Shown here one piece after another: positions 1 through 10,692 of a stretch of 64,000 nt of DNA (positions are counted from its first letter, which is position 1; each line of letters begins with the position of its first letter). Source of the DNA: Isoetes taiwanensis (Eukaryota > Streptophyta > Lycopodiopsida > Isoetales > Isoetaceae); NCBI GenBank assembly GCA_021234155.1, contig JAJEKV010000049.1:5716691-5780690 (forward strand), read 5' to 3'. The position numbers and the translations under genes were made by a program. The notes under the pieces are model-generated. The model was not told the origin of the DNA and made no database searches. It worked only from the letters and a program-made list of their open reading frames with translations.

Positions 1-138
1 ATTTTCTCATCAGAGAAAGTCCGTTTCAAGCTCTTCTATCTTCCTAATTGGCTGCTTTTTCTCATGAAGGTTGCGGGTGGAAATGCAATTTCTTCAGACT
101 TGATAGAACCTTTGATTGAGCAATGCAGCTTTGAAGAT
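1..138 (+). CDS. Possible internal exon of a host gene entering from the left edge
   Basis: The first frame is open from base 1 and reads as ordinary soluble protein, with segments such as FKLFYLPNWLLFLMKVAGG and SDLIEPLIEQCSFED. It meets a good splice donor, GAT followed by GTAAGC, at 138/139. Past the donor the frame stops within about 40 bases. I do not recognise the family; the alternating helical leucine pattern would suit a helical-repeat protein. No continuing exon was recognised between 139 and 540. An open frame of 105 codons at 213-530 follows, but it has no recognisable motif and is not called. The exon could be chance. Confidence 0.3.
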
Positions 139-540
139 GTAAGCAGTAAAAAAGTGTACCAAGTATTGCTTGCATGAGAGAGCTTACTTTTGTAATTTCG
201 TAAGTCGGGCATTTGTGGAATCTATTTTTATTTGGGCGTCTGTTCTGCGGATTTCCAACCAGAAATGAAGACCAGGCGTTTGCTTCGAGCAGTTTCCTAT
301 TTCCGTCACAAGATTTTCTTCCTTTTTGTAAGGCTAATTTGATTTATCACAGTTACTCCCTTTATTCCTTTGAAGTGTTTTTGCATCTCAGTCAGTGGGT
401 TGGGAACATCGGATTTGTTTCACACATCAACCACTTGATCGATACTTGCTCCATTTTGACAAGGTATTTGCCTGAGTGCTCTACTAAACTTGAAGACATA
501 ATCTGGCTTCTGGATAACACGGTATTTTGAGGATGGTGCT

Positions 541-820
541 GGAACTGTCAAAGCAATGCACTTTACTTAGCCATAGCTTGATCTAGCCTGTGTTTTGTTG
601 GTTGAATCATGCCTGAGTTCTTATTTTATCGGCATAGACAGATTTTAAAGAGCCATTTTTCTGCCATGATGCTGCTGGAACCGCCAAAGCGATGAGCTTT
701 ATTTAGCCATAGCTTGATTTAGCCTGCATTTTGTTGGTTGAATCGTGCATGAGTTCTTATTTTGTCGACATATAAGTGCCTCATGAGTATTTTGAAGAGT
801 CATATTTTTGTCTGGCTGTC
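541..820. repeat. Tandem duplication, two copies about 136 bp apart
   Basis: The stretch starting GGAACTGTCAAAGCAATG at 541 recurs from 677 as GGAACCGCCAAAGCGATG. Both copies share the landmarks TTTAGCCATAGCTTGAT, TTTTGTTGGTTGAATC and GAGTTCTTATTTT. The second copy carries a short insertion near its end. No coding potential is shared. Confidence 0.8.
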
Positions 821-967
821 GAAACTTGCCATGACAGGAGCATCTATACTTTTTTCATACATGACGCTGCTGGAACTGCTATTGGGAGCTTTTGCATTTG
901 CCCAGACAATTTATAAGTTAAAGGAATATACAAACGACTTAAACGATATTAGATTGCGCATATTTAT

Positions 968-1283
968 GCAGATATAAGCATGCACTTAAGGTTTTGAAGG
1001 ATTCCATCGGAGTACATGCAACCAGCCTCCACGTGTTAAACTATCATTTTTTTTTTCATGGGCCTATAAAATGTGCAATAGGATTATTTCATATTTTTTG
1101 AACATGGATAGATGTATCAGATATGCAGATATAAGCATGCACTTAAGGTTTTGAAGGATTCCATCGCAGTACATGCAACTAGCCTCCACGTGTTAAACTA
1201 TCATTTTTTTTATTCATGGGCCTGTAAAATATGCAATAGGTATGATTTTATATTTTTTGAACATGGATAGATGTATCGGATAT
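968..1283. repeat. Tandem duplication of a 157-bp unit
   Basis: Copy 1 runs 968-1124 and copy 2 runs 1125-about 1283. Both start GCAGATATAAGCATGCACTT and end with a GATGTATC-GATAT stretch. They differ by a few substitutions and small length changes in poly-T. The high identity indicates a recent local duplication. It lies just after the other tandem duplication and is independent of it in sequence. Confidence 0.9.
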
Positions 1284-3742
1284 ATGATGGAGTTTGTGGA
1301 GCTAGATGGGTTTGTTTCTTGCAGCATATATCATTAACTAATGTAAGTTAACTGCAATGGCAATTGTGATGTGGTTTTTACCAACACTGACCTATGGTTA
1401 TCATTTCAAATGAGACTTATGATGGAATATGACTTCGAAAGGAGCAATGCAGTTCATGTTTGAAACTAACTCAATTCACCGAAGGTCAAGGATGATTAAT
1501 GTCTTTATAACTTGCTTACTGCCTTTATAGACAGACATCTGTCCAGAGTGTCTTTTGCTCAACAAAATGTGTTGCATGCAGAGACTTCAGATCTGATAAT
1601 TCGAACTTTTGAGCCATCCATCGATTCATTTCTAGAAGTACATGTGTTTGAACGAAAGATTGCAGTTTGAAATATATCCTGTCGAGAGCTTCTGGTGGTT
1701 CTCTACATCAATTAAGTGGTCTTATTATGTAAGATACTGCAAATAGCCACCAAATAGCCACCGGATCCTAAAGGTTCTTAAATCCAAAGAACGTATTTCA
1801 ACAAGGCACTGTAAGTTTTTTAAATAGCATTTTCTCTCTATTCGCGTAAAGGGTTCTCAAAATTTCTCGACCTATTTTATTTTCCTTAAGTGGGACCAGT
1901 GTCAAAATTTATGGGCCATTGCATTGACCATAAGTGCAAATGTTGTCAATTGCAGGAGGAACCCTAAGAAAGGAAGAAAGGATATGCACTACACTCGGTA
2001 AAGCATCAGCAATATAAACTTCAAACATCTTGCAGACTATGAGCATAGCGCCACGTATCTCCTGTTGCTCCTATCCTGAGCTCATGATGCAATTATCATC
2101 CAACTGAATGATAATAAAACAAGTAACGGAGTTGAGGTTCAGATGTTACATGTTTTCTAACAGTCTCATGTTTGTTTTTTAATTTGTATGAACATTCTCA
2201 CTGAGCTCTAACATTTAGAATGGTGTTTCCACATGGTTATTGTCTAGAAGTACTAGAAACCATTGTTTCTTATTTTCCTTCAATCTACCAAATAACTAGG
2301 TTTTGAGATTCAAACTATTCCATGATTGGTGGAGAATTTTTTTGATTAACATAAAACCTCATCAACAAATAGATCAGGATGTTAATAGGATATATGGTCC
2401 ATTACTGTATTCATCGTAAAATGGAAAACACAAATATGGCAGATTCTAAATACATACATTAATGACATGTTTGGCATAATACATTATATTACTGTTTAAG
2501 CATAATTAATTCTCTTAAGCACCATTTAGTTTTGACCATTGTAGCAAGAACCAAGGAAGATGTCACCTCAGTTTTGGAAGCAAGAATGATTCATAGGTCT
2601 GACTACTAAGATTAGAGAATTGTGTATCATGTTACGTACCAATATCGTTGTGGCTTAGGTCCTTTTTTCTCAATGTTGTAGAAAGGGTTCTCATTTTAGG
2701 TGGCATGGAACAAAAGTTAATATTCACACATGTTATCAATGCTCAGACTCCCCTATGCATATATGGCAACATCTATACAACGAGATCGCTTGTCCAAATT
2801 AACATCATGTTTTCAATAGCAAATATACATGACGCAAATGGATTCCTATAGACGCAGTTAGATACATTGCTTTCTTTATTTCACATTCAACAAGCAGTTT
2901 TAGTAACCACATGCATGTTGATTACAAGCTTTTTATTCTAGAAGTGCTCCATCCTCAAGTCGCTTATCCACAACTTAGATAAAAAATTATGTAATTGCAA
3001 TTACATTAAGGAGCTAAATGTCTGGCACTTAATCTATTGTAAAGTTTGATAAGACAACCCCCCCATAAATTACTTACCAAAAAGGCTAAACTTGATTTCG
3101 AATACAATGGTGTGCAACCCTTGAATTTATAAATCATGTTCCTATTAACCTTTGAATTTAATCTTGATGGAAAGCCCAGCAACGCTGGGCACTTTTTCTA
3201 GTTGTATATTATATCTGCATTACCTTGTACATGGATTTGTGCATTGTTGCCATTCATCACGCATCAGGGAATCTGAAGCGAGCATTGTATGTTTGGGCAT
3301 TGAGCCATTTGCATGCATGATTTCTGCGACCTAAAAAGGACCAAGAACATGTTGTGCATTAGCTTACAAGAGCAAAAGAATTGAACCTTTTCAAGAAAGA
3401 AAAGGCATCTAATATAGGTCGTTTATAGACAAAATCGTATAGAATGTGCATCTCCATTACCACTACATAACAAAATTAACCTTATACACAACGTCATCCG
3501 TCAAGCTATTAGTCAACATAAATAAGCCCAGGCCTATGCAAATTACAACCAAATAGAAGATCCTGATGCCAACCTATTCGAAACAAAAGCATTTCAAACA
3601 TAAAAATAATTTTTATTCTTTCATTCTCAATGATCAAGTTCTATTCAAACTTTTGAAAATTACAACTAAATACAAGATCTTGATGCCAACCGTTTTCTCC
3701 CAAAAACTCATTGGGGTGGAATTTTTTAATCCTGACAATAAT
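1284..3742. other. Non-coding spacer, no feature recognised
   Basis: A/T-rich DNA with only short open frames on either strand. None shows a domain, splice-site logic or repeat structure that I can support. Confidence 0.5.
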
Positions 3743-3806
3743 ACGCTTGCTGCTTTCTTTGTTGGGGTCCCATAGGCATGTTGGTCCTAGTAAACGATAA
3801 AAATAC
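3743..3806 (+). mobile_element. 3' terminus of a non-LTR retrotransposon (tail motif copy 1)
   Basis: The segment CCCATAGGCATGTTGGTCCT, then TAAACGATAAAAATAC, resembles the segment before the (CTTC)n tract at 20,955-20,995, which has CTCATAGGCCTCTGGCCTCC and then GTGGACGTTAAAATAAA. Both run directly into a simple repeat. I read this as the 3' tail of a LINE copy truncated to its last few dozen bases. Confidence 0.55.
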
Positions 3807-3926
3807 ATTCTATTCTATTCTATTCTATTCTATTCTATTCTATTCTATTCTATTCTATTCTATTCTATTCTATTCTATTCTATTCTATTCTATTCTATTC
3901 TATTCTATTCTATTCTATTCTATTCT
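3807..3926 (+). repeat. (ATTCT)n microsatellite, about 24 copies
   Basis: An uninterrupted pentanucleotide array of about 120 bp. It follows a LINE tail motif directly and is followed with no gap by LINE coding sequence at 3,927. A second, shorter array of the same pentamer lies at 6,596-6,624, on the other side of that LINE. Confidence 0.98.
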
Positions 3927-6170
3927 GGCAGAGGATTACGCCAGGATTCTCACAAACAAACTGGCAGGAATTTTGCAGGCCACCATGCTAGAGCAGCAGA
4001 TGAGCCAGCTGATTGAGCCGCTAGAACCACAGCAGAAAGGTGTTTTGGGGGAACCCACCCACGAAGTATATCAGAAACCACAACCTTCCCACATAATCGG
4101 TGGTTTGATGCGGAATGTAAGGAACACAAATGCAGCATTTGCCAGATCACTAATCCAACTATGCGCCCACAGGCCACTGCACAATATCACGCTTTCCTGA
4201 AGGCGAAGAAACTGCGGTACCTTGCAAGACACCAGGGAAAAATGTTACCTACTTGTCAGTCGTCCCAAAACCTTTTGGCGAAGGGTGCTTCGGAAGCTAG
4301 TATAGCCTACAAGGCACATCACTACTGGGTAGTGGGAGCGGTACTTGCAGCAGCTCTATGATCCTCCTGGGACGTGAACATCCATACCCCCACAGAATCA
4401 TCCACCATTAGAACTCATAGAGAATGATGCCATCCAGGGTCTACAACGTCTGGCCAATGGGAAAGCAACGGATCTGGACGGTATGCAAGCAGAATTGCTC
4501 AAGTGGGCAGGGCAGCATATAGTACTGATCCTCACTACCATGTTCAACAGAGCACTACAGGAAAGTTTCCCTCGGCAATGGACCACAAGCAGGGTTGTTC
4601 CTATTCACAAGGCCAGAGATCCACATTGTCCAGCCAGCTACTGGACAACCATGGTCAGTCCAATGTTTGCTAAATTGTTAGTTGGCATTCTCAAGCTGCA
4701 CTTGACCAGATGGGCAGAGGCAGCAGACGTGCGGGCCCTCACACAAGCAGGCTTCAGACCTCGCCACTCAACCATTGATCATATCTTCATATTGAGGACC
4801 TTGATTTAAGACAGCAAGAACTGCCTATATTGCTGCTTTGTTGACTTCGCGAAGGCTTTTGACACTTTGCCTCGGGAAAAGCTGTGGGCTAAGGTTGCGC
4901 CAACTGAGGCTTCCTATGGAAATGCAGAATGCAGTGTATAGGATGTATGAGAGCTGTTCTGGCTGGATGCAACTGACAGGACAATCATTTACTAGTAGTA
5001 TCGGGGTCCCACAGGGATGTCCTCTCTCTCCAACGTTGTTTGGCCTTTACATTGACCAGTTGGAAACCTGGCTCACTGACTATGGTGGTGGTGGTTGGTG
5101 GGTGGGGAGGGAGGGTGGCACCCAGCTTTTGCATCAAGTCATCGGGGTAGCTCATCTATGCGGATGATGTCGACCTCCTAGCCCACACTTTGGAGATATG
5201 CAATCTCATTTAGACGTCTTGGATGCATTCTGCCAGGCCATAGACATGCGCGTCAATCTGGTCAAGACTAAGGTGGTCTTCATATCATCCTCACGCCACC
5301 AACCCCCTTCACTCACCCATTGGGAACAAATTGTGGAGGTGATGTCCACCTACAAGTTTTTGGAGTGGAATTTCTTTCTTCACTATGCTGGGACACATCC
5401 CTCCGATTGAGGGTGATGGCAGGCAACAGCCACAGAACCGAGCTCTATGATTGGGGCCATCAGCCATATCTGTTCAGGTACTAGTGGAACCCGTTCTTCT
5501 ATATGGGGTCGAGGTTTGAGGCCTGGTGGCATCCCTGGCATCTTGGAATGACTTAGAGCAGATGCAGAAAGCCTTCCTAGCACAGGCACTGGGGCTGAAA
5601 TCCACAGGCCCATATCAAATCTACTCCAAAGAGACGGGATTTTTGCCTCTTTAGAGGGCAGCCCTTGATAGACACATCGTCTATTTCCAGAAGGTTGTCA
5701 ATATGGATGATGGTCGTCTTCCGCACCCGGCTTACACCATAGCAATGGGATCGCAGTGGCTCAAGGCTTGTTGGAAGGACAAGAGAGTTTGCCAGATGGA
5801 ATGTGCAGTAGCACAGTTGCATACAAGTGAACACATAAGCAGACCGGGATAGTCTGAGGCATTATCTTGACACTTGTTTCCTCAACAAGCTTTGGGATCC
5901 TGGGGCCCTGGAGCAAGTCAAAATGGAAGGAACACATAAATCCCACATTGGTCCGCGGCCTACAATGCTACTTTCATTCACATCTGCCCATGAAAAAGCG
6001 CATGCACATCGCCTCCATTCGCACAGGTCCTACCATCTCCGAATTGAGACGGGCAGGTGGATTAGAGAGCGACGCTAGGATAGGCTTTGTCAGTGCTGCC
6101 AGATAGGAGCCATTGAGGATGAATGTCACACTTTTTAGAGCTGCCCGGTATATAATTAGATCCGAGCACG
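3927..6170 (+). pseudogene. 5'-truncated LINE ORF2: linker, reverse transcriptase and C-terminal zinc knuckle
   Basis: Reverse transcriptase for target-primed retrotransposition, badly decayed across several frames. Landmarks in order: a post-endonuclease linker containing RWFDAECKEHKC (about 4,110); NGKATDLDGMQAELLKW (about 4,460); GFRPRHSTIDHIF (about 4,750); FVDFAKAFD (about 4,840); GVPQGCPLSPTLF (about 5,000); the catalytic YADDVDLLAH (about 5,158, frame lost directly after); and at about 6,088-6,150 a C-x2-C zinc-knuckle remnant with EDECH. The endonuclease domain is absent. Stops at about 4,362 and 4,807 and several frameshifts make it non-functional. The order of motifs and the terminal knuckle fit the family of plant LINEs that includes the fragment at 20.6 kb. 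The 3' untranslated part probably runs to the tail motif at 6,577. Confidence 0.85.
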
Positions 6171-6569
6171 CTATGCTCTCTTGATCAGGTCAGACCAGCC
6201 ACTGAGCATGACCTCGATGCGCTCACTAGGGTCATATATTAATGAGGTAATGGATCTGAGGGCTCGCATATGCCTCCGGACAACCACTTGCATGTATGGG
6301 ATTCTCTTTTTTTTTTCCCTCTTTTTTCTCCTTTTTTTTTTAACTATTGACACTATTAAGTGACTATCCAAATAGACACAAATGCAAATATAGGAATATA
6401 GAGTTGAGCATTGAGGTATTGACATCCACATTTGTAGCTAACTGGAACTAGACACTTGTGAACTTTGGTGTAAATGCATGACTTGAACGCATCTTCTCTT
6501 AGACCAATGCATACCATTAAAATTGAGCTTTGGCATGCATTTTTCTTCAAGTGCTTTTGCATGCATTTT

Positions 6570-6664
6570 ATTGGTCTCCATGGACGTTAAAAAATCTATT
6601 CTATTCTATTCTATTCTATTCTATAGTGGACGATAAAAAATCATTCTCATTCTCATTCTATTCT
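6570..6664 (+). mobile_element. Two successive LINE tail motifs, each followed by an ATTCT-type tract
   Basis: TTGGTCTCCATGGACGTTAA, four more As and a TC (to 6,595) is followed by (TATTC)n to 6,624. Then AGTGGACGATAAAAAATC is followed by (ATTCTC)n and ATTCT to 6,664. The first is the likely 3' end of the LINE at 3,927. The second has only the last 18 or so bases of a tail, as if an extremely truncated copy landed inside the microsatellite made by the first. Confidence 0.6.
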
Positions 6665-8925
6665 TTAACTGCATGTTAGACATTTAGCATTGGCAAGCAA
6701 AAAGGCTTGCATGCAAAGCTTACTAACGATGGTGCCTTTCAAAAAGATGCTCATGCATAAGTTTATCATCATGCAAGTTACGGCCCATAAATTGGCATCT
6801 TATATTTTAGAAAGGTAAGTATTTTTATTTCCAAAGGTTTGTAAACCATTTGATTTTGAGAGCACCTTTGGCTAATATTCGTGGAGAAATTAAAAAATCT
6901 AGGGTTTCGAGCTTAGCTTTAGTTCAGACCTAAAATTGAAGCACAAGCCAAAAACGATTGCGCTGTATGACAGAGTTCTCTCCAGGGCAGTACAGATATG
7001 GTGATTTGCTGCATACAATGACAGTTCACATACTGGCTTTTCGATCAGGATTACTAGATCTATTCTAGGTCTTCTGAATTCATAGTCTAACTCTATATCC
7101 CTAAAAACGTGTAAAAGATACTCGGCACAGAGCACTAATTGTTTTTTTTTCTTGCATTTAGAACTGTTTTAGTGTGGTAACTTCATAATATTGAATTTGT
7201 AAGTGATTGTAAGAACTGGAGCATGAATCTTGGATCTTGGTGGGCAAAAATATGCTCTAAGCAAGAATGCAGCAAGATTGCAGCTACTGATGGCTCAAGA
7301 AGAATGCTGGTAACAACAGTATACAAATAAAAAGCAAGTAGAAGCTTCCTTAACAGGTAGCACAAGGAGTAGTATTTTATAGCAATGCTCATTAATAGTT
7401 TCTAAATGGTTTAGGATTGTAATATGGTGGATCCTATTACATGAATATATATATATGATGCAGATATCTATGCATTGATTTATCCTCTAGGTTGCATTTT
7501 CTTGTCTTTTTTCTATGAATACTAACATTGGGCAAAGGAATACAAAGGGCAAGGGCGATAAGCCGTGAAAACCCAATGTACCATTTGGCCCTTCATGTTT
7601 TACCATTAACATGCCAATTCATGATTGATTGGCTGCATGTACATGATTTTCACATCCCAGTGTCTACCATTTGCTTGTTTGAATGTGTTCTAAGTAAAAA
7701 AGGCGTTAGAATGGAAGATAATGTCTGGAACATATGCAACAGCAGACCTTAAGTTCTTTATAGAACCGTGATGAAACATGATGGCAATATTTTATTAACA
7801 TACTGTTGTTATATGGATCAATTAAGATATGAAATACATGTTTTCAATACTCAAGCAGGCTAGCGAAAAAATGGAACAAATACAATGGAGTCAACCGAGT
7901 TTAAAGGTGCATGCATTGTAAAATATAGATTGCTATTGTACTCATAAACTCAAATTTCGAGAAAGCATCTTTTGATAAGACATACTGGTCTCACACTATT
8001 GAATCTTTACTTAATATTTCTTGTAATATGCATATTTAGTATGCTTTCTATTCACTCTTTAAGTTTGTATATCTTTGAAAGCATACAAGTTGACTATCAT
8101 CTTATCTTCTTTTTTATTTTGGGATGGGATCGGGAACTATGCCAAGGTTCGCCGCATGCAGCGTTCCCTCCTTTTTGCACATTTTTTTTAAATCGCACAT
8201 GCTTTCTTCCCATTCTTTTTCTGCAATCAAGTCTTCCTCTTGACGCTATCAGATTCCAAATCGGCATCCCTTTTCCACCCTTCTTCATATCAGCTTCTCG
8301 AACTCGGCATGGCAAGCTGTACCTGGTAATTTGTTGTGTCAGCGTTGTCATGGGGAGTTTCTCTTCAAAGAAATATCAGCTGTTCCACTAGGTTTTCTGA
8401 CCTTTTCTCTGCCCCATTTCATATATCAGTTCCTTTCATTTTGCAAATGCTTGAATGGATGAATTAACTAGATCGATTTGGATAATCGGATTTAAATGTT
8501 GCTTGTGATGTGTAGAGTGACATTCTAATCCTCCATGTTTTGCACAATCGATAGATGCTCGAGGTCTCCTTCTCTGTGTGTTTTGATGCCTCAAACCATT
8601 GTTCTGATTGCATTTTGACGGATGGACTGTGAGGTTAGCCACATAATGCATAGAGGTAACCACCTTTGGCATCATTGCTCTTTGACTGATTTTTATTTAT
8701 GGTTTAGAAGTTTGAAGGGACAGGAACCAACTATGGCCGATGCTGAGATGTCGACCAACAGGTAACCCTACGGTTTAGGGCAAAATGGGTTTGATTTTTG
8801 TACTGAAAGGTTTTCCTTTGTTTCGTCTTCCGTGAAGGCTAAGGTGTTAGCTCTGCTTTCTTTCTGCAATTCCAATTTTCTTATTTCGTCTTTGTTCTAT
8901 AGTTTTCTCATTACTCTCATTTGCC
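6665..8925. other. Spacer without recognised genes
   Basis: The open frames on both strands are short or of unlikely composition. The only structured piece is TCGCCGCATGCAGCGTTCCC at about 8,150-8,169, an inverted relative of the hairpin at 27,941-27,974. Confidence 0.45.
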
Positions 8926-9325
8926 CTAGGATGGGTCCTATGACAACGAAGTGAAGTGGTGTTCTCATTGAGCTTTGTAAAACATTGAGTACAAATGGAT
9001 CCCTCACTAGGGATAGATAAATTTGGAAATATGAACTTTAAATGCTCCGAAACTAGACAATCATCGAGAGCATCATGAAACTGAAAAATACAACATAAAA
9101 TATAGTTTTATCCACCACTTGGTCGATGCAAAGGTGAGAAGACTCGATGACTGCTCCGCATCGGGGAGAAGAACGACGCCTTCTTAGGTTTTTGAGGAAA
9201 CCCACGCAAATAGTTGAAGCACGACCCCACGCACTATGGCAACCACAAGACCTTAAACAATCCTGCAGAATCAAGGCTGAAAGAAAAATAACCCGTCAAT
9301 GAGTTAGATGCCATAGGCAAGAAGA

Positions 9326-9710
9326 CTCGGAGGCTCCACGGCCACGCCGAGAAAGAAACAACAGCCGACCAATCGGGAATCGTCCGCGGAATGACCATCG
9401 CGGGAAAAAGCAACCGATTAGTGCTGCCTCGGAGGCTACAACGCCACGCCGAGAAAAAACAATAAATATGATCTCAGAGGCAACAGCGCCACGCCGAGAG
9501 AAAACATGAATAATAAATATTGACTCAAAGGGCTGCAAGGCGACCCAAAAAATACAGAAGATTATACAGACTCCGAGAAGAATAAAATAATGAGTAGGCT
9601 TGGAAAGCTACAGTGCCCCGCGTAGAAAACTAAAGAATAAGAACATATGCACCATAAAAAACATAGAAAGGAAACCATGGAACATTTAGAGGCTGCAAAG
9701 CGACCCAAAG
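9326..9710. repeat. Array of about six degenerate 30-bp hairpin-forming units
   Basis: The unit has the form CTCGGAGGCT, a few bases, GCCACGCCGAGAAA, so CTCGG pairs with CCGAG. Clear copies lie at 9,326-9,355, 9,428-9,455 and 9,473-9,501. Weaker copies lie at about 9,523-9,550, 9,596-9,629 and 9,688-9,710, where the stem decays (for example GGCTGCAAGGCGACCCAAA). Spacing is irregular, about 45-100 bp. No coding frame follows the unit. Confidence 0.7.
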
Positions 9711-9836
9711 TATGGAAACCAAAGACGGAGATGGTTAACGGACTGAAAAGGAAAAGAAATGGAAAGGAATAACGGAAAACAGAAAACGCGGATATGATCA
9801 GATGCAGACAAACCATCAAGGGAGGGAGGGTGAGGG

Positions 9837-9988
9837 AAACTGGTAGGATAGAGAAGATGAAAAAATTAGCTCAAGAGAACGCCGATGACGAAACAATGAA
9901 AAAGGCTGAATAAATAGGGAGTGCAAAAAGAGGCGTCCCCATCCAAGGAATGTCGGTTCTATTGCTATCGCAATAGAACCGTGGCATT
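9837..9988 (+). repeat. Left copy of a 150-bp direct repeat with a perfect 11-bp stem hairpin
   Basis: The copy starts AAACTGGTAGGATAGAGAAG and ends GTGGCATT. Near its end GGTTCTATTGC (9,955-9,965) and GCAATAGAACC (9,970-9,980) form a perfect stem with a 4-base loop. The next bases are CCTAGGATGGGTCCTATGAC, which also occur at about 8,926. Its partner is at 14,848-14,998. The two differ at only a handful of positions over 150 bp. Confidence 0.9.
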
Positions 9989-10641
9989 CCTAGGATGGGT
10001 CCTATGACAACATATATGTCGGCCGATAGAAGAGGAACAAATCTCAATATGGACAACGAAAGAAAAGAAGCCAGAATGAAATACGTTCGATAGGAAGGGA
10101 GAAATGAGACCTCAAGGGTCACTGAAATAACATGAAATAGAATGCACAGATAAGGCTGATGGAAGACAAGGCAAAAGCGGAACGGCCACAAATGTGAAGG
10201 TACAAAGAGAATAAACCCAGACAAAGGAGGATGAGCAGACTATGTCAGGCGAATGAAACAACGAAATCATAGATCGAATAATATAGGATGGCTAGACTAC
10301 ACGACATCAATGGAACAGATGAAATAAAAGAGACAAGAGGGGATAAAGAGATAAAACGATAAAAGAGCAATGGGACAAACAAGGAGAAGGGGCGAGGAAG
10401 GAGTTCCAGAGTACTGGGAGTTGGCTCATCTAGAGCAAAGGAGCGACCAAGGGACCGAAGAAAAAAGAAGGAAGAGCAAACTAAGGAAAATGGAGCAAAG
10501 GGAAAACAAGAGAAGATAGAGACAAAGGAGCCAAGAGAATCAGAATGAGCAGGTAAAGCCAGAAGCTGAACAATGAGATGCATAAAAAATGAAGAACACA
10601 ATAGAACAATGCCGTGAAAAATGAAAGAGGAGCATAAAAAT

Positions 10642-10692
10642 GAAGATAAGATAAGATAAGATAAGATGAATTGTTACGTCCACGGGAACAAT
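10642..10692 (-). mobile_element. Minus-strand LINE tail motif with (TCTTA)n
   Basis: Read on the minus strand, CCCGTGGACGTAACAATTCA is followed by about five copies of TCTTA. This matches the GTGGACGTTAAAA tail plus simple repeat seen at 6.6 and 20.98 kb, here with a different pentamer. The element body would lie to the right of 10,692, but nothing coding is recognisable there. Confidence 0.45.

Noticed and set aside
213-530. 105-codon frame downstream of the possible first exon
   Set aside because: No recognisable motif, no splice link to the exon, and composition close to random A/T-rich DNA.
3778-4200. 140-codon plus-strand frame starting before the (ATTCT)n tract
   Set aside because: The first 50 residues are the translated microsatellite; only the LINE part after 3,927 has meaning.
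7972-8391. 139-codon frame with hydrophobic start
   Set aside because: Overlapping frames on the other strand, no domain, and the middle is a repeat-related segment.
9955-9992. Helitron 3' end (hairpin followed by CTAG)
   Set aside because: The CTAG follows the left repeat copy only, the right copy continues ACAG, and the base after CTAG is G rather than the expected T.
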